The position numbers and the translations under genes are program-made. Shown piece by piece: positions 26,493 to 36,700 of a stretch of 63,339 nucleotides of DNA. The stretch covers positions 1 to 63,339 of the forward strand of contig JAKAJV010000056.1 of the NCBI GenBank assembly GCA_021813585.1. The letters run 5' to 3'. The stretch comes from Bacteroidota bacterium. Lineage in GTDB: Bacteria; Bacteroidota; Ignavibacteria; Ignavibacteriales; Ignavibacteriaceae. The notes under the pieces are model-generated. The model ran no database searches and had not been told where the DNA came from. It was given only the letters and a program-made list of their open reading frames with translations. Within the stretch, counting starts at the first letter, position 1. Every line of letters begins with the position of its first letter.

Positions 26493-27225
26493 TGCTCTTC
26501 CTTTTAATTATGAATTGTACCCGTTCGGAATCCGGCCGGCCGGGATCGTAAGTGAAGGCGTTAAAACAGTCCTTAACATATAATCCGGCGGTGTTAAGTA
26601 GTTCGAAATAATCTTCGAATGGATAAATTTTTTGCCTGTGAATTTCCACGTGACTAATGCCGTTATAGGTTATAGAAAAAATATTTTTGTGAATCCTCGA
26701 TTTCGAATTGTATTCGCTCTTCTGCTCAAAGTTAATTCCCTTGTAAGCGCCTTTACGGTATGGCTGCTTAATATGAATATAGCTGTTCCTTTCAAGACTT
26801 GCATCAAATGTAAATATACCGCCTGTTGTTAAAAGGTTCGATACCTGCTTAAACATAGCCAGTAATTTTTTTTTACTGGTTAAATAATTCACGCTGTCGA
26901 ATGTTGAATAGATAAGATCAAATTTATTCTTAAAAGGCAGAAGCGTCATATCGCAGCATACCCTGTTCGATATAGCGCCGGAACATGATTTTAACATGCT
27001 TAAAGATAGATCGGTAACGGTTAGAAACGGGAAGTACTTTATAAAATAATTTCCGAATTTGCAGTTGCCTGCTGCAATCTCCAGCACCCGGGCATTGCTG
27101 TTGAGGCTGGTTTTAACAATACTGAACACATACTTTGCCCATGTCTGGTAATCTATTCTGCGCATCAGATGTTCGTAAACTAGAGCTAGCTTATCGTAAT
27201 TTTTCAATTGATTATTACTTTTCAT
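26479..27225 (-). CDS. Class I SAM-dependent methyltransferase
   Basis: 248 residues. The SAM-binding region is seen as VLEIAAGNCKFG (motif I, near residue 45) and the acidic end of strand 2 at VTDLSLSML, followed by FDLIYSTFDSVNYL and a later GGIFTFDAS. The pattern is that of small-molecule methyltransferases of the Methyltransf_25 type. The substrate cannot be read from the sequence. It overlaps pdxA by 11 bases and ftsE by 14, so it is translated with them. Confidence 0.82.
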   Translation of the reverse strand: MKSNNQLKNYDKLALVYEHLMRRIDYQTWAKYVFSIVKTSLNSNARVLEIAAGNCKFGNYFIKYFPFLTVTDLSLSMLKSCSGAISNRVCCDMTLLPFKNKFDLIYSTFDSVNYLTSKKKLLAMFKQVSNLLTTGGIFTFDASLERNSYIHIKQPYRKGAYKGINFEQKSEYNSKSRIHKNIFSITYNGISHVEIHRQKIYPFEDYFELLNTAGLYVKDCFNAFTYDPGRPDSERVQFIIKRKSNVSL

Positions 27226-28198
27226 TCCTCTTTCTGTTTCTTACAATTCTCTTTGCATAATGATATGCATGAAGCATACTGGATTCATCTGCAATCCCGC
27301 GGCCTGCAATATCGAAAGCAGTCCCATGGTCGGGAGACGTTCTGACGATCGGCAGCCCGGCTGTAAAATTAACGCCTCTTCCAAAGTTAATCAGCTTAAA
27401 TGGAATTAAGACCTGATCATGATACATTCCGAAAACCAGGTCGAAATTCTTAAAATTTCGGCTGGCGAAAAATGCATCGGGAGAAAATGGACCGGACAGA
27501 TACTTTTTGTATTTGCCGTAAACTAAAGCCGGAATAATTATTTCGTTTTCTTCTTTACCTATAACTCCGTCTTCACCGGCATGTGGGTTTAATCCCAGCA
27601 CTGCTATCTTCGGCCAGGGAATTCCTAAATCAATTCTTAAGGACTTAACTACAACGCTTAATTTATCTAGCAGAGATTCTTTTTTCAACAAGCTATGAAT
27701 ATTTTTAATAGGATCGTGTATAGTAAACAATGCCGCGTTCATTTTAGTCGAAAGAAACATCATTACAAAATTTTTAACGTGCGACCATTCAGCAAACATT
27801 TCGGTATGACCGGGAAATTTTTCGCCGGCAAGATGAATTGCCTTTTTTGAAATTGGAGCCGTTACTATTGAATCGCAGACGCCATCCTTTACCAGTTGGA
27901 ATGAGTACCGGATTGATTTAAAGGCAGCTCTTCCGGAATGGACTGTAGGCTTGCCGGTGTTGCTTTTGAAGTTTCCCGGGGATAGGACGGCAACACCGCC
28001 GGCTGCATCGTTTATATCATTGGAAATAATATAATCGAATTCCGGCTTTACGATGCGCGCGGCTTTATTAAAGATATTTTCCGGGCAGACAAACACAAAT
28101 TTATCTTTGGAATTTACGGCAGACCTGTTGAGAGTCTTGATCACGATTTCCGGTCCTATGCCGTTAATATCGCCGCATGTAAAGACAGTCTTGTTCAT
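27215..28198 (-). CDS. pdxA: 4-hydroxythreonine-4-phosphate dehydrogenase
   Basis: 327 residues. NAD-dependent oxidation in the DXP-dependent pathway to pyridoxal phosphate. Recognised by GDINGIGPEI at the N-terminus, TAPISKKAIHLAGEKFPGHTE, LGLNPHAGEDG, and MYHDQVLIPFK with the metal-binding His. It starts within the GWxTD stop codon (one-base overlap). Confidence 0.95.
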   Translation of the reverse strand: MNKTVFTCGDINGIGPEIVIKTLNRSAVNSKDKFVFVCPENIFNKAARIVKPEFDYIISNDINDAAGGVAVLSPGNFKSNTGKPTVHSGRAAFKSIRYSFQLVKDGVCDSIVTAPISKKAIHLAGEKFPGHTEMFAEWSHVKNFVMMFLSTKMNAALFTIHDPIKNIHSLLKKESLLDKLSVVVKSLRIDLGIPWPKIAVLGLNPHAGEDGVIGKEENEIIIPALVYGKYKKYLSGPFSPDAFFASRNFKNFDLVFGMYHDQVLIPFKLINFGRGVNFTAGLPIVRTSPDHGTAFDIAGRGIADESSMLHAYHYAKRIVRNRKRNEK

Positions 28199-29472
28199 CA
28201 GCTTTTTATAAGTGTATAATTACCGGTGCCGTCTTTTTCAACGAACTCGAAGACTCTATGCGGCTTTTCATAAATCCATTTTTCCACCATCTTGCCGTAT
28301 TGATTTGAAGACCGCTCAATTTTTTGCGGCTTACCGAATTTAATAAAAATTTTCCCCCGGTCGGTTGATGCGCCGTTTTTCTTGGAGAGTGTAGAAAATT
28401 CCTTCTCGGCATAATCAATCCGCAAATAGAACTCGTTCATCAATGGATTATAAGCCGTCTCGGGAGTCGGGTCTATTTTTTTCCAATAATCGAAGAGCTC
28501 CTCCTCATACATTTTGGTGCCTGCCTTTAATAATGAATCAACAATATCTGCATTTTCAACGTCCCGCAAGAATGAAATTGCTTCAGTAGGGTTCCTTAAA
28601 GAAAACGGTTTGTTAAACCATTCTACAGCTAAAGGAAAATGTTTAACTTCCTTCGAGCTGCCGGTTTTTAAAATATATAAAACATAATCTCCTTCCGGCA
28701 ATCGCTGGCTGAAACCGGATAATACGAAATTTCTGCAGATACTCCCGGCCGAACTGTCATCGTTTATAATTATATCGTCTCCGCATTCGGAAATTGATAG
28801 CCTTGAATCAAAATAATCATCAACGGCTTTACTGAAAAGAGTATCCTTACCCTTGGAGATAACGACCGTAAGAGACTTTAAGGATGTATCCTGTGAAGGG
28901 ATAATCAGAGAATAATTTTTTTCGGAAAAAGGGATATAATTATCAAAGTTAGCCAGCCTGTAAAATTCTTTTCCTTTGCATTCCGCTTTTTCCCCTTCAA
29001 CAACCACAGGGTGCAGCATTCCGGTTAATTCTTTTTTCGTAGCGATTATTTCCCTGCTTGGCAGCCTCAAATCCTTATTCGAATTAAGCTCGGTTACAAT
29101 TGGAAGCAGATGATATACTCCCGGCTTAACAGTAAACCTAATTGTCCCCTCGGAATACATATCTTTGGAAATAGTCTCATCAAAATTATCTACGTCTATC
29201 AGCTTATCCTCGGTTTGCCTGGTAACATGGTTGTTTAAAGAGTCGGTTATCTCCAAAGTCATCCTGAATTTTGCAGAATAGCCGGTCCCCTCCTTAAGAA
29301 ACACGAACCTGTTGTACGGGATTCTAAAAGAATAAAAAACAGCTATTAAAGAATCGTCCGGCACAGAATGAATTTCCGAGTATAAGAAGCTGCCCATCCT
29401 TTGGGCTGTAGCCGGCTGCGATAGAGCAAGGATAATGAGAAAAAGTAAAATTCGGTTTAACGAGTTTTTCAT
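28198..29472 (-). CDS. GWxTD domain-containing exported protein
   Basis: 424 residues with an N-terminal signal peptide (about 1-23, ending ATAQ). The C-terminal third has the GWxTD-type features: FDYWKKIDPTPETAYN, then DRGKIFIKFGKP and KWIYEKP. These proteins are frequent in Bacteroidota/Chlorobi/Acidobacteria and their role is not established. First gene of a four-gene run with overlapping ends and a clear promoter 29 bases before its ATG. Confidence 0.87.
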   Translation of the reverse strand: MKNSLNRILLFLIILALSQPATAQRMGSFLYSEIHSVPDDSLIAVFYSFRIPYNRFVFLKEGTGYSAKFRMTLEITDSLNNHVTRQTEDKLIDVDNFDETISKDMYSEGTIRFTVKPGVYHLLPIVTELNSNKDLRLPSREIIATKKELTGMLHPVVVEGEKAECKGKEFYRLANFDNYIPFSEKNYSLIIPSQDTSLKSLTVVISKGKDTLFSKAVDDYFDSRLSISECGDDIIINDDSSAGSICRNFVLSGFSQRLPEGDYVLYILKTGSSKEVKHFPLAVEWFNKPFSLRNPTEAISFLRDVENADIVDSLLKAGTKMYEEELFDYWKKIDPTPETAYNPLMNEFYLRIDYAEKEFSTLSKKNGASTDRGKIFIKFGKPQKIERSSNQYGKMVEKWIYEKPHRVFEFVEKDGTGNYTLIKS

Positions 29473-29500
29473 TAGCCAATAATTCCAATAATATTTTTCT

Positions 29501-29533
29501 CAAATATATATTTAATTTTTGACTGCCGCCAAA
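29501..29533 (-). promoter_or_regulatory. Bacteroidota-type promoter of the GWxTD-pdxA run
   Basis: Minus strand: TTTG (29530-29533), a 21-base spacer and a perfect TATATTTG (29501-29508). The implied leader is about 22 bases. This is the best match to TTTG-N19/21-TAnnTTTG in the window. Confidence 0.6.
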
Positions 29534-29578
29534 CCGAAATTTTTCCTATAGCAACCGGATAAAATACACCACACCGCT

Positions 29579-29597
29579 AAAAACCTATAAGGTTTTT
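29579..29597 (-). terminator. Terminator-like hairpin after rho
   Basis: AAAAACCT / AGGTTTTT with a three-base loop, 81 bases past the rho stop codon and before the GWxTD promoter. The stem is AT-rich and its own 3' arm supplies the T-run. Confidence 0.4.
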
Positions 29598-29677
29598 CCA
29601 GAGCCAAACTGAAGAATAAATTATATAGCTAAATAAGCTATCCTGATTAGATAAATGAAATACCTAGGGCGTAAGCC

Positions 29678-30931
29678 TTAGCTGTTCATGTTATTTAAAA
29701 ATTCTTTGTTGTTTTTGGTTCCCCGAATTTTATCTAGTAAAAAGTCCATCGCTTCAACCGGATTAAAATCGCTGAGAATTTTTCTGAGAATCCATACCTT
29801 TGCAAGGTCATCCTCTTTCATTAACAAATCTTCTCTTCTTGTGCCGGAGCGGTTTACATCGATGGCAGGGAATATTCTTCTGTCGCTTAAATCGCGGTTA
29901 AGAACAAGCTCCATGTTGCCTGTTCCCTTGAACTCTTCAAAAATAACGTCATCCATACGGCTGCCGGTATCGATTAATGCAGTAGCAATAATTGTAAGAC
30001 TGCCGCCGTCCTCTGTATTTCTTGCGGCGCCGAAAAATCTCTTCGGTTTATGGAGTGCATTTGCGTCAACACCGCCGGAAAGGATTCTGCCGCTGTGGGG
30101 AACAACTATGTTATGCGCCCTTGCAAGCCTGGTTATACTGTCTAAGAGAATTACCACATCCTCTTTTGCTTCAACAAGGCGCTTAGCTTTTTCAATAACC
30201 ATATCTGCAACCTGCACGTGTCTTTCTGCAGGCTCGTCAAACGTGGAGCTGATAACTTCGCCTTTAACGGAGCGCTCCATGTCGGTTACCTCTTCGGGGC
30301 GTTCGTCTATTAAAAGGATGATCAGTTTTATTTCCGGATGGTTCCTTGTAATAGAGTTTGCAATTTTTTGTAGCAGTATGGTCTTTCCGCTTTTGGGAGG
30401 AGAAACTATTAAGCCTCTTTGCCCTTTACCTATCGGGGAAAGTAGATCCATAATTCTCATAGAGTATTCGCCGGGTGCCGATTCAAGCGAAATCCTTCTA
30501 GTGGGGTAGACGGGCACCAGGTTGTCGAATAATGTTCTTTCCCTAATCCCTTCGGGTTCGAGGCCATTTACGGCTTCAACCCTAAGCAGAGCAAAGAACC
30601 TTTCGCCTTCCTTCGGAGGTCTTACCTGGCCGCTTACAAAGTCACCGGTCCTTAGGCTGAATTTTTTTATTTGAGACGGGGAAACGTAAATATCGTCGGG
30701 CGACGGGAGGTAATTATAATCGGACGAGCGAAGAAAACCGTATCCGTCCGGCAATACCTCAAGTACTCCCTTCGAAAACGTAAGTCCGTCTTTCGCAGTC
30801 TGAGCTTCCAGAATCTTAAAGATGAGTTCCTGCTTTCTCAGATCGCTGTAACCCGAGATACCCAATTCTTTAGCGATTGCGTTAAGCTCAACGATTTTTT
30901 TCGACTTCAGTTCAGAGATATCCATTGGCAT
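29678..30931 (-). CDS. rho: Transcription termination factor Rho
   Basis: 417 residues. Rho_N helical domain (about 1-43), RNA-binding cold-shock-like domain (50-125, with GYGFLR) and hexameric ATPase (about 150-400) with Walker A PPKSGKT at 178-184, [11 protein letters not shown] and the [10 protein letters not shown]-loop region. No large insertion between domains. Monocistronic, with 177 bases of AT-rich sequence upstream. Confidence 0.97.
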   Translation of the reverse strand: MPMDISELKSKKIVELNAIAKELGISGYSDLRKQELIFKILEAQTAKDGLTFSKGVLEVLPDGYGFLRSSDYNYLPSPDDIYVSPSQIKKFSLRTGDFVSGQVRPPKEGERFFALLRVEAVNGLEPEGIRERTLFDNLVPVYPTRRISLESAPGEYSMRIMDLLSPIGKGQRGLIVSPPKSGKTILLQKIANSITRNHPEIKLIILLIDERPEEVTDMERSVKGEVISSTFDEPAERHVQVADMVIEKAKRLVEAKEDVVILLDSITRLARAHNIVVPHSGRILSGGVDANALHKPKRFFGAARNTEDGGSLTIIATALIDTGSRMDDVIFEEFKGTGNMELVLNRDLSDRRIFPAIDVNRSGTRREDLLMKEDDLAKVWILRKILSDFNPVEAMDFLLDKIRGTKNNKEFLNNMNS

Positions 30932-31108
30932 TTTATTGATCCTAGTTAATTTGTTTTATGTTATTTTATTGTTGATTAAAAAAGTTATTATTATCAAAGG
31001 TTTATTTCCAGATATGCCTTCCAGATAAAAAAAATACTATCCAATAATTGTTTAAAGTTGATAGGAACAAGAGGCTTATCTGTAACATAACGCTATTTAA
31101 AAAAAATG

Positions 31109-32374
31109 TCAAGCATTTTTATTTTTTTGTAATGAAGTTTTAATTTCACCTAACAGGTACATACTGCCCAGCACCACCAGGCAGTCTTCTGGTTCCCCTT
31201 CTTTGAATTTTTTTATAAACCCTGTCGGGTTAGAATCCGGGAAAACGCATAAACTTATTTCCCCCGCAATCTTTTGAAGATCCTCTGTTCTACATGCTCT
31301 TTCATAATCTATCTGGGTAACATGTATTTCATCGAAGCAAGGTTTAAGCAGCAAAAGCATCTCTTTAATCGATTTATCTTTCATAACACCAAAGAGCAGT
31401 ACTCTCCTTTTGTATTTACCCATATTCTTCTTAAACTCGCTCAAAAAGCATTCAATACCTTCGGCGTTATGTGCAGAGTCAAAAATTATGTCGGGCTTAA
31501 ATGAATAATACTCAAATCTGCCCTGTATTCCTGTGTTTTTTATTACATTTTTAATGCCGCGGGAGATGGCTCTTAAATCGTCAACCAGCAGAGATTTGGC
31601 TACCACAAGGCCTGCCAGCGCTGCATTATATTTTTGATAGCTGCCTTTCAATGGAATAGACCAATCATCGATCTCGATCTCTTCTGTATAAAGCTCCAGC
31701 TTTTCTCCTTTTACAATTATATAATCTTCAATCTTATATAATAGACTGTTTGTCTCTCTGCATCTATCTTCAATAACTTTTGCCGCGGGTTCAGGCAATT
31801 TACCCGTAAACACTTTTGTGTTGCCTTTTATAATGGCTGCCTTCTCCCATGCTATTTTAGGTATCGTGTCTCCAAGTATGTTCGTGTGTTCAAGACTAAT
31901 AGAAGTAATTACCGAAGCTAGCGAATTAATTACATTCGTAGCGTCAAGTCTACCGCCAAGGCCAGTCTCTATCACTGCATAATCAACTTCGCATTCATAA
32001 AAGTATTGGAAAGCCATCGCCGTAGTTACTTCGAAAAATGTAAGCTCATGCTGTTTAATATAATCGATATTCGCATCAATAAAACCAGCAACATAGTCAT
32101 CCGGAATTTCAATATTGTTAACCTTTATTCGTTCATTAAACCTTACAAAGTGCGGCGAAGTATAAAGGCCTACGTTATAATCCATTTCCATCAGAATACT
32201 CGTAATAAAAGAAGCAGTACTTCCCTTTCCGTTTGAGCCCGCGATGTGGATTGTTTTGATTTTGTCTTGCGGGTTATCCAGTGTTTTAAGAAAACCGCTG
32301 ATGTTTTCCAGCCCGAGTTTCATCCCGAATGTATGCAGTGAGAATAAATATTTTAAAGCCGAATCTATTTCCAT
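31109..32374 (-). CDS. folC: Bifunctional folylpolyglutamate/dihydrofolate synthase
   Basis: 421 residues, Mur-ligase fold. Adds glutamate to dihydropteroate and folates. HIAGSNGKGST at 43-53 is the P-loop, FEVTTAMAF and ETGLGGRLDATN follow, and DSAHNAEG marks the C-terminal domain. It uses the product of FolP (encoded at 3396). It starts four bases after the pyrD stop codon. Confidence 0.95.
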   Translation of the reverse strand: MEIDSALKYLFSLHTFGMKLGLENISGFLKTLDNPQDKIKTIHIAGSNGKGSTASFITSILMEMDYNVGLYTSPHFVRFNERIKVNNIEIPDDYVAGFIDANIDYIKQHELTFFEVTTAMAFQYFYECEVDYAVIETGLGGRLDATNVINSLASVITSISLEHTNILGDTIPKIAWEKAAIIKGNTKVFTGKLPEPAAKVIEDRCRETNSLLYKIEDYIIVKGEKLELYTEEIEIDDWSIPLKGSYQKYNAALAGLVVAKSLLVDDLRAISRGIKNVIKNTGIQGRFEYYSFKPDIIFDSAHNAEGIECFLSEFKKNMGKYKRRVLLFGVMKDKSIKEMLLLLKPCFDEIHVTQIDYERACRTEDLQKIAGEISLCVFPDSNPTGFIKKFKEGEPEDCLVVLGSMYLLGEIKTSLQKNKNA

Positions 32375-32378
32375 GGTC

Positions 32379-33296
32379 TTAAAGATTATACGAAGCAGTT
32401 AAACTCGATAATTTTTCAATTTTATTTTTGATGCAGTACTGTTCAAGAGAGCTTATAATTTTTTCCGCAGCCGCGGGATCGATAAAGTTAACAGTACCGA
32501 GCTGAATAGCCGAGGCACCTGCAATCATAAACTCCACCACATCCTTCCAGTTCATTATCCCGCCGATGCCGATTATAGGAATACCTACCGACATGCTTAT
32601 TTCCAGGACCTTTGCCAGGGCAACCGGTTTTATTGCCGGACCGGATAGGCCCCCGGTTATATTTTTAATCTTAGGTTTCCTGGTAAAAATATCAAACGAA
32701 GTTCCAACCAGCGTATTTATTGCCGATACCGCATCTCCACCTTCTTTTTTTACTACCTTTGCGAATTCTGAAATATAAGATACATTTGGCGACAATTTAA
32801 TAATTACCGGCTTATCCGTTACAGCTTTTACTTTTTCCGTTATCTTTCCAACGGCGCTTACATCGTTGCCGAACTGCAGTCCGCCTTCCTTTACATTGGG
32901 GCATGATACGTTAATCTCGAAAGCTTTAATTGTCTCTTCTTCCGTTAAGATTTTTGTGCACTCAACATATTCCTCAACAGAGCTTGCTGCTATATTACAA
33001 ATTAACGGTACGTCAAATTTTTTCAAGAACGGAATCTTTTCTTTTAGGAAAACTTCCACGCCGACATTTGTAAGCCCGATAGCGTTCAACATCCCGGACG
33101 GCGTCTCAACAATCCTTTGAGGAGGATTGCCTTTCCTGGGCTTTAGGCTTAATGATTTTGTAACTATGCCGCCTATCTTATTCAGGTCGATTAACTCTGA
33201 CATTTCACTTCCATACCCCACGGTACCGGAAGCAAGTAAAACCGGATTCCGGAATGTGAGAGTGCCTACCTTAACGGATAAATCTACATTGCTCAT
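32379..33296 (-). CDS. pyrD: Dihydroorotate dehydrogenase, class 1B catalytic subunit
   Basis: 305 residues. FMN enzyme of pyrimidine synthesis. Class 1 is shown by the catalytic cysteine Cys132 in NVSCPN (129-134), and class 1B by the pyrK gene overlapping its start by four bases. Other motifs are LASGTVGYG, KSLSLKPRKGNP and GIGGIMNW. Confidence 0.96.
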   Translation of the reverse strand: MSNVDLSVKVGTLTFRNPVLLASGTVGYGSEMSELIDLNKIGGIVTKSLSLKPRKGNPPQRIVETPSGMLNAIGLTNVGVEVFLKEKIPFLKKFDVPLICNIAASSVEEYVECTKILTEEETIKAFEINVSCPNVKEGGLQFGNDVSAVGKITEKVKAVTDKPVIIKLSPNVSYISEFAKVVKKEGGDAVSAINTLVGTSFDIFTRKPKIKNITGGLSGPAIKPVALAKVLEISMSVGIPIIGIGGIMNWKDVVEFMIAGASAIQLGTVNFIDPAAAEKIISSLEQYCIKNKIEKLSSLTASYNL

Positions 33297-34054
33297 ATAA
33301 TTACATCCTTCACATTAAAGACAGGTCCGTCCTTACATACCAGAAGGAATTTATCCGGGTTGTCAACAGATTCAATCGGGCAGCCCTGGCATATTCCGAA
33401 GCCGCAGGCCATTGCCGATTCGGTAGAGACTTCGCAATCAAGATTGTTATCGATGCAAAATTCCTTAAGCGACCTTAGCATAGCGTTTGGACCACAGCCG
33501 AAAATTTTTATCCTGGAAGAATTAAGCATCGGCAGGTTTACTTTCAGCAGATCCACAACGGTACCTTTATAGCCAAGCGAGCCGTCGTCTGTGGCAGTAA
33601 GGATATTTTTCATACCGTGGATTATTACATCCTTAAAAGTGCGGCCTCCTATGAATGAGTATACATTTTTATCCTGCGGTAATTTTTTTATAAGAAAAGG
33701 AAACGGCGCAGCACCTAGACCACCGGCAACAATAATTGCAGTATCGTAATCTCCGTTGTAATTAAAACCGTTGCCCAGCGGACCAAGAACATCGATAACG
33801 TCTCCAAACCGCTTGTTGGCAAGTATCTTAGTACCCTCGCCGTAAATATTAAACATCAGATAGAAAAAATCGTCCTCAACATCGCAAACGCTGAATGGCC
33901 TCCTTAACAAAGGATAATACGAATCCGAAACTCTAATATTTAAAAACTGACCAGGCCTAATGGTTTCTGCAATTTGCGGGGAATGTATTTTCAACAAATA
34001 AATCTGGTTATCAAGCTCAATGGATTTCTCAACAGTTGCATCTATAACGAACAA
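33293..34054 (-). CDS. pyrK: Dihydroorotate dehydrogenase electron transfer subunit
   Basis: 253 residues. FAD-binding RRPFSVCD (51-58), NAD-binding GGLGAAPFP, GCGPNAML, and a [2Fe-2S] site with Cys217, Cys222, Cys225 and Cys240. Passes electrons from dihydroorotate oxidation to NAD+. First gene of pyrK-pyrD-folC. Confidence 0.95.
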   Translation of the reverse strand: MFVIDATVEKSIELDNQIYLLKIHSPQIAETIRPGQFLNIRVSDSYYPLLRRPFSVCDVEDDFFYLMFNIYGEGTKILANKRFGDVIDVLGPLGNGFNYNGDYDTAIIVAGGLGAAPFPFLIKKLPQDKNVYSFIGGRTFKDVIIHGMKNILTATDDGSLGYKGTVVDLLKVNLPMLNSSRIKIFGCGPNAMLRSLKEFCIDNNLDCEVSTESAMACGFGICQGCPIESVDNPDKFLLVCKDGPVFNVKDVII

Positions 34055-34282
34055 TGTTTTTCCTTTTGGTATTTAATTCTGGGAAATTTATTTTGGTCTT
34101 AGTATGGTTCAATCCGTGGGAAGGCACTATTTCTTTCAAAGAATTTCTCTTGAATAAAACCTTATCTTGTTTGTAAAATTGTTTGGATTAAAATTTAATT
34201 TTTCCGATTTAAAAGGCAGCATTGAATAATTTTAGAATTAATGCCGAACAAATATAGTACAAATCAGATTTAAATAAAATTT

Positions 34283-36700
34283 TTATTTAAGCAAAATAAA
34301 TTTCTTTGTCGAAATAAAGCTGCCGGCCTTAAGTGTATAAAAATATACGCCGGATGAGAATCCGTACTGATTGGATGCGCCTCCGGAAGCTCTTTGATTT
34401 AATGCGCCCGAAGAAAATTCAACCGAATAAATTCCGCGCTCCTTCTCTTCGTTAACTAATGTAGAAACCTCCCTTCCTAAAATATCATATACCTTTAAGG
34501 TAACAAATGCTCTTTCCGGAACCTGGAACTTTATCGTGGTGGAGGGATTGAACGGGTTCGGATAGTTTTGGAATAACGAATAGTTATTTACTTGCCGGGT
34601 ACCTTCATCAACTGCAGTTACCGGCTTACCGAATTGAAAATCATCAAAATATAAAGTACCTGAAGAGGCTCCGTTTGTATTTTGCAATACCGACATGCTG
34701 TAAAATATTTTATTTGCCGCCGAAGAGATTGACTGCATTTTTACCTGAAGCAATTTCCAGCCCGTCCAATTCAAAGAATCAATATATATACTCTGGTTCA
34801 GAGATGAGTCGATGCCGAATGAGCAGTAAATTTTGTTAAAGCTAAGGTCGCCGAAAACCCAAAGCCCGATATTTAGATCATTCTCCGGGACAAAATTAAT
34901 TTCTTTCTGATTAGCCAGCTTAATTTCTCCACCTGATGCGCCGCTGAACTGATAAGCCAGTTTACCAGATTTACTGCCGTTAACTTTCTGTTCGGTTGCT
35001 GCAGTAAAAACCGTTGCTGCAGCGTTTGTTCCTGAGGATGTCATATTCCATTCGGAAGCGGATTCAAAATCATTTACAATTGTACCGAAATTATTCTGGA
35101 GCCCGGAAGTCTTAAAATTAATTTCAATCTGATCAACCAATGGAATATCATCGTAATCGGCTATGCCGCCTCCAAGAACAATTTTATAGTTTTCACTAGG
35201 AGGCAGGGAATTCAACGGCTCGAAATATATGCAGCCGTTATTACCTGCAGCAAATATCTTAACATTCTTAACGGAAAGCCTCATGTTTGACTTATCGTAT
35301 AAATTTATCTGTCCGCTTAAAGAGCCGTTATAGACCGGTGCGTCAAACGTAAGTCTTATTTGCAGTGAACCGCTCAATTCGTCCTGATTATTTGACGGAT
35401 ATGAACTCAGTAATTTTAGACGGTTGCGGTTCTTCGTAATAAAATTAAAAGTATAGTCTGCGGAAATTGGAACAAGCCATTTGCTTTTTGCAGACTTCGA
35501 AATGACCACAGTGTAATTAGATGACTTTTCTAACGGTATCGCAGGAGTAAAAACAACCGTCTTATCATTATCTTCCCACGAAAATTTACCTTGAGCAGCG
35601 GGGGTAATTGAAAAAGAATTTTCAACCGATTCTCTGTTCATTGTTCTGTTGAATGAAACTTTAATAACCGTACTTGCTGCCGTACTGTCCGTTGTGTTTT
35701 GCGGATAGTGGGATAAGATTAAAGGAGCGATTGTTGTATCGTACTGCAAATATTTATCTGCAAAGGCTGTATTATTGGCAGTAACATTAACAGTCGAAGA
35801 GTCTTTAAAATAATTTTCACACTCGTAAACCAATTTATACTGCCCCGGCTGCAGACTGTCGAATAAAAAGAAACCGTTATTATTAGAATCTCCTGTATAA
35901 ACCTTGTTCCCTGGAGTAAGGGTAACCTTTACTTTATTTAAAGGTTTTATATTATCGCCTTTTGAAGCGATGGCATAGTAGGTTACAGTTTGTTCGGGGT
36001 CTCTTACTATTCCGGCTATCATTCCGGTGGTAATAGGCAGAAGATTAAAATATGAGATGAAGCCTTTTGTTATTGCCCAGGCCTCGTGCTTTGTATAAGC
36101 GCTGTTTAGAAGCCTATAAGACTCGGGTATATAATCGTGGAATGAACCCTCCGACAAAGTGCCCGGCATGTTTAAACCTTTAAATACACCGAGATAAGGT
36201 TGACCGGTGCCGTAAAAATCGAAGTCTCCTCTATTATATTTTGCGGTGGTTCTATGCGCAGTATATATTTCATTGGCAATATAATTACCCATCGTTAACG
36301 CACCGGGATACGTAGGAGCGTTGTCTCTTCCCTGAAATAATAGAAGTGTATAATTTGATTGAGCATTGTAAGCGTTGCTGTGTATGGCATGGAAATAATC
36401 TACGTTATTCGAGTTGGCAATTGCAACTATCTGGGATAAAGGCAGATCATCTGCCGTAGTATTTGTCTCCCGTGTCATTACAATTTCAGCATTGAACCCT
36501 TCCAGAATTTTTTTTAGGTACAGGCCCTTGGCAAGGTTGCCGTCCGATTCCCAAAAACCTGTTTCTGCAATATATCTGTCGTTTGAATCATGACCGCCGT
36601 GGCCGGGATTTATACAGATTTTTATACCGGTAAAGTCCTGAGGAAAGATTATTCCGATAGGAAATAAAATACATGCCGCTAAAAAATAAATCTTTTTCAT
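34283..36700 (-). CDS. Secreted N-acetylmuramoyl-L-alanine amidase with Ig-like domains and T9SS sorting domain
   Basis: 805 residues. Signal peptide (1-20), then an amidase_3-type domain (about 22-235) with NPGHGGHD holding a zinc histidine and a later EGSFHDY glutamate. A carboxypeptidase-regulatory-like domain (about 240-320) and two SbsA-type Ig-like domains (about 325-530) follow, then a beta-sandwich (about 545-700), and a T9SS type A sorting domain from NYPNPFNPSTTIKF to the end. It would be exported across the outer membrane and anchored or released, acting on peptidoglycan or related amide bonds. The sorting domain carries an unusual insertion. Its start overlaps the preceding TolB-like gene by four bases. 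Confidence 0.9.
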   Translation of the reverse strand: MKKIYFLAACILFPIGIIFPQDFTGIKICINPGHGGHDSNDRYIAETGFWESDGNLAKGLYLKKILEGFNAEIVMTRETNTTADDLPLSQIVAIANSNNVDYFHAIHSNAYNAQSNYTLLLFQGRDNAPTYPGALTMGNYIANEIYTAHRTTAKYNRGDFDFYGTGQPYLGVFKGLNMPGTLSEGSFHDYIPESYRLLNSAYTKHEAWAITKGFISYFNLLPITTGMIAGIVRDPEQTVTYYAIASKGDNIKPLNKVKVTLTPGNKVYTGDSNNNGFFLFDSLQPGQYKLVYECENYFKDSSTVNVTANNTAFADKYLQYDTTIAPLILSHYPQNTTDSTAASTVIKVSFNRTMNRESVENSFSITPAAQGKFSWEDNDKTVVFTPAIPLEKSSNYTVVISKSAKSKWLVPISADYTFNFITKNRNRLKLLSSYPSNNQDELSGSLQIRLTFDAPVYNGSLSGQINLYDKSNMRLSVKNVKIFAAGNNGCIYFEPLNSLPPSENYKIVLGGGIADYDDIPLVDQIEINFKTSGLQNNFGTIVNDFESASEWNMTSSGTNAAATVFTAATEQKVNGSKSGKLAYQFSGASGGEIKLANQKEINFVPENDLNIGLWVFGDLSFNKIYCSFGIDSSLNQSIYIDSLNWTGWKLLQVKMQSISSAANKIFYSMSVLQNTNGASSGTLYFDDFQFGKPVTAVDEGTRQVNNYSLFQNYPNPFNPSTTIKFQVPERAFVTLKVYDILGREVSTLVNEEKERGIYSVEFSSGALNQRASGGASNQYGFSSGVYFYTLKAGSFISTKKFILLK

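Noticed and set aside
29688-30509. 273-codon plus-strand frame
   Set aside because: Lies wholly antisense to rho, which has full conserved motifs; the peptide has no recognisable family and reflects codon bias of the opposite strand.
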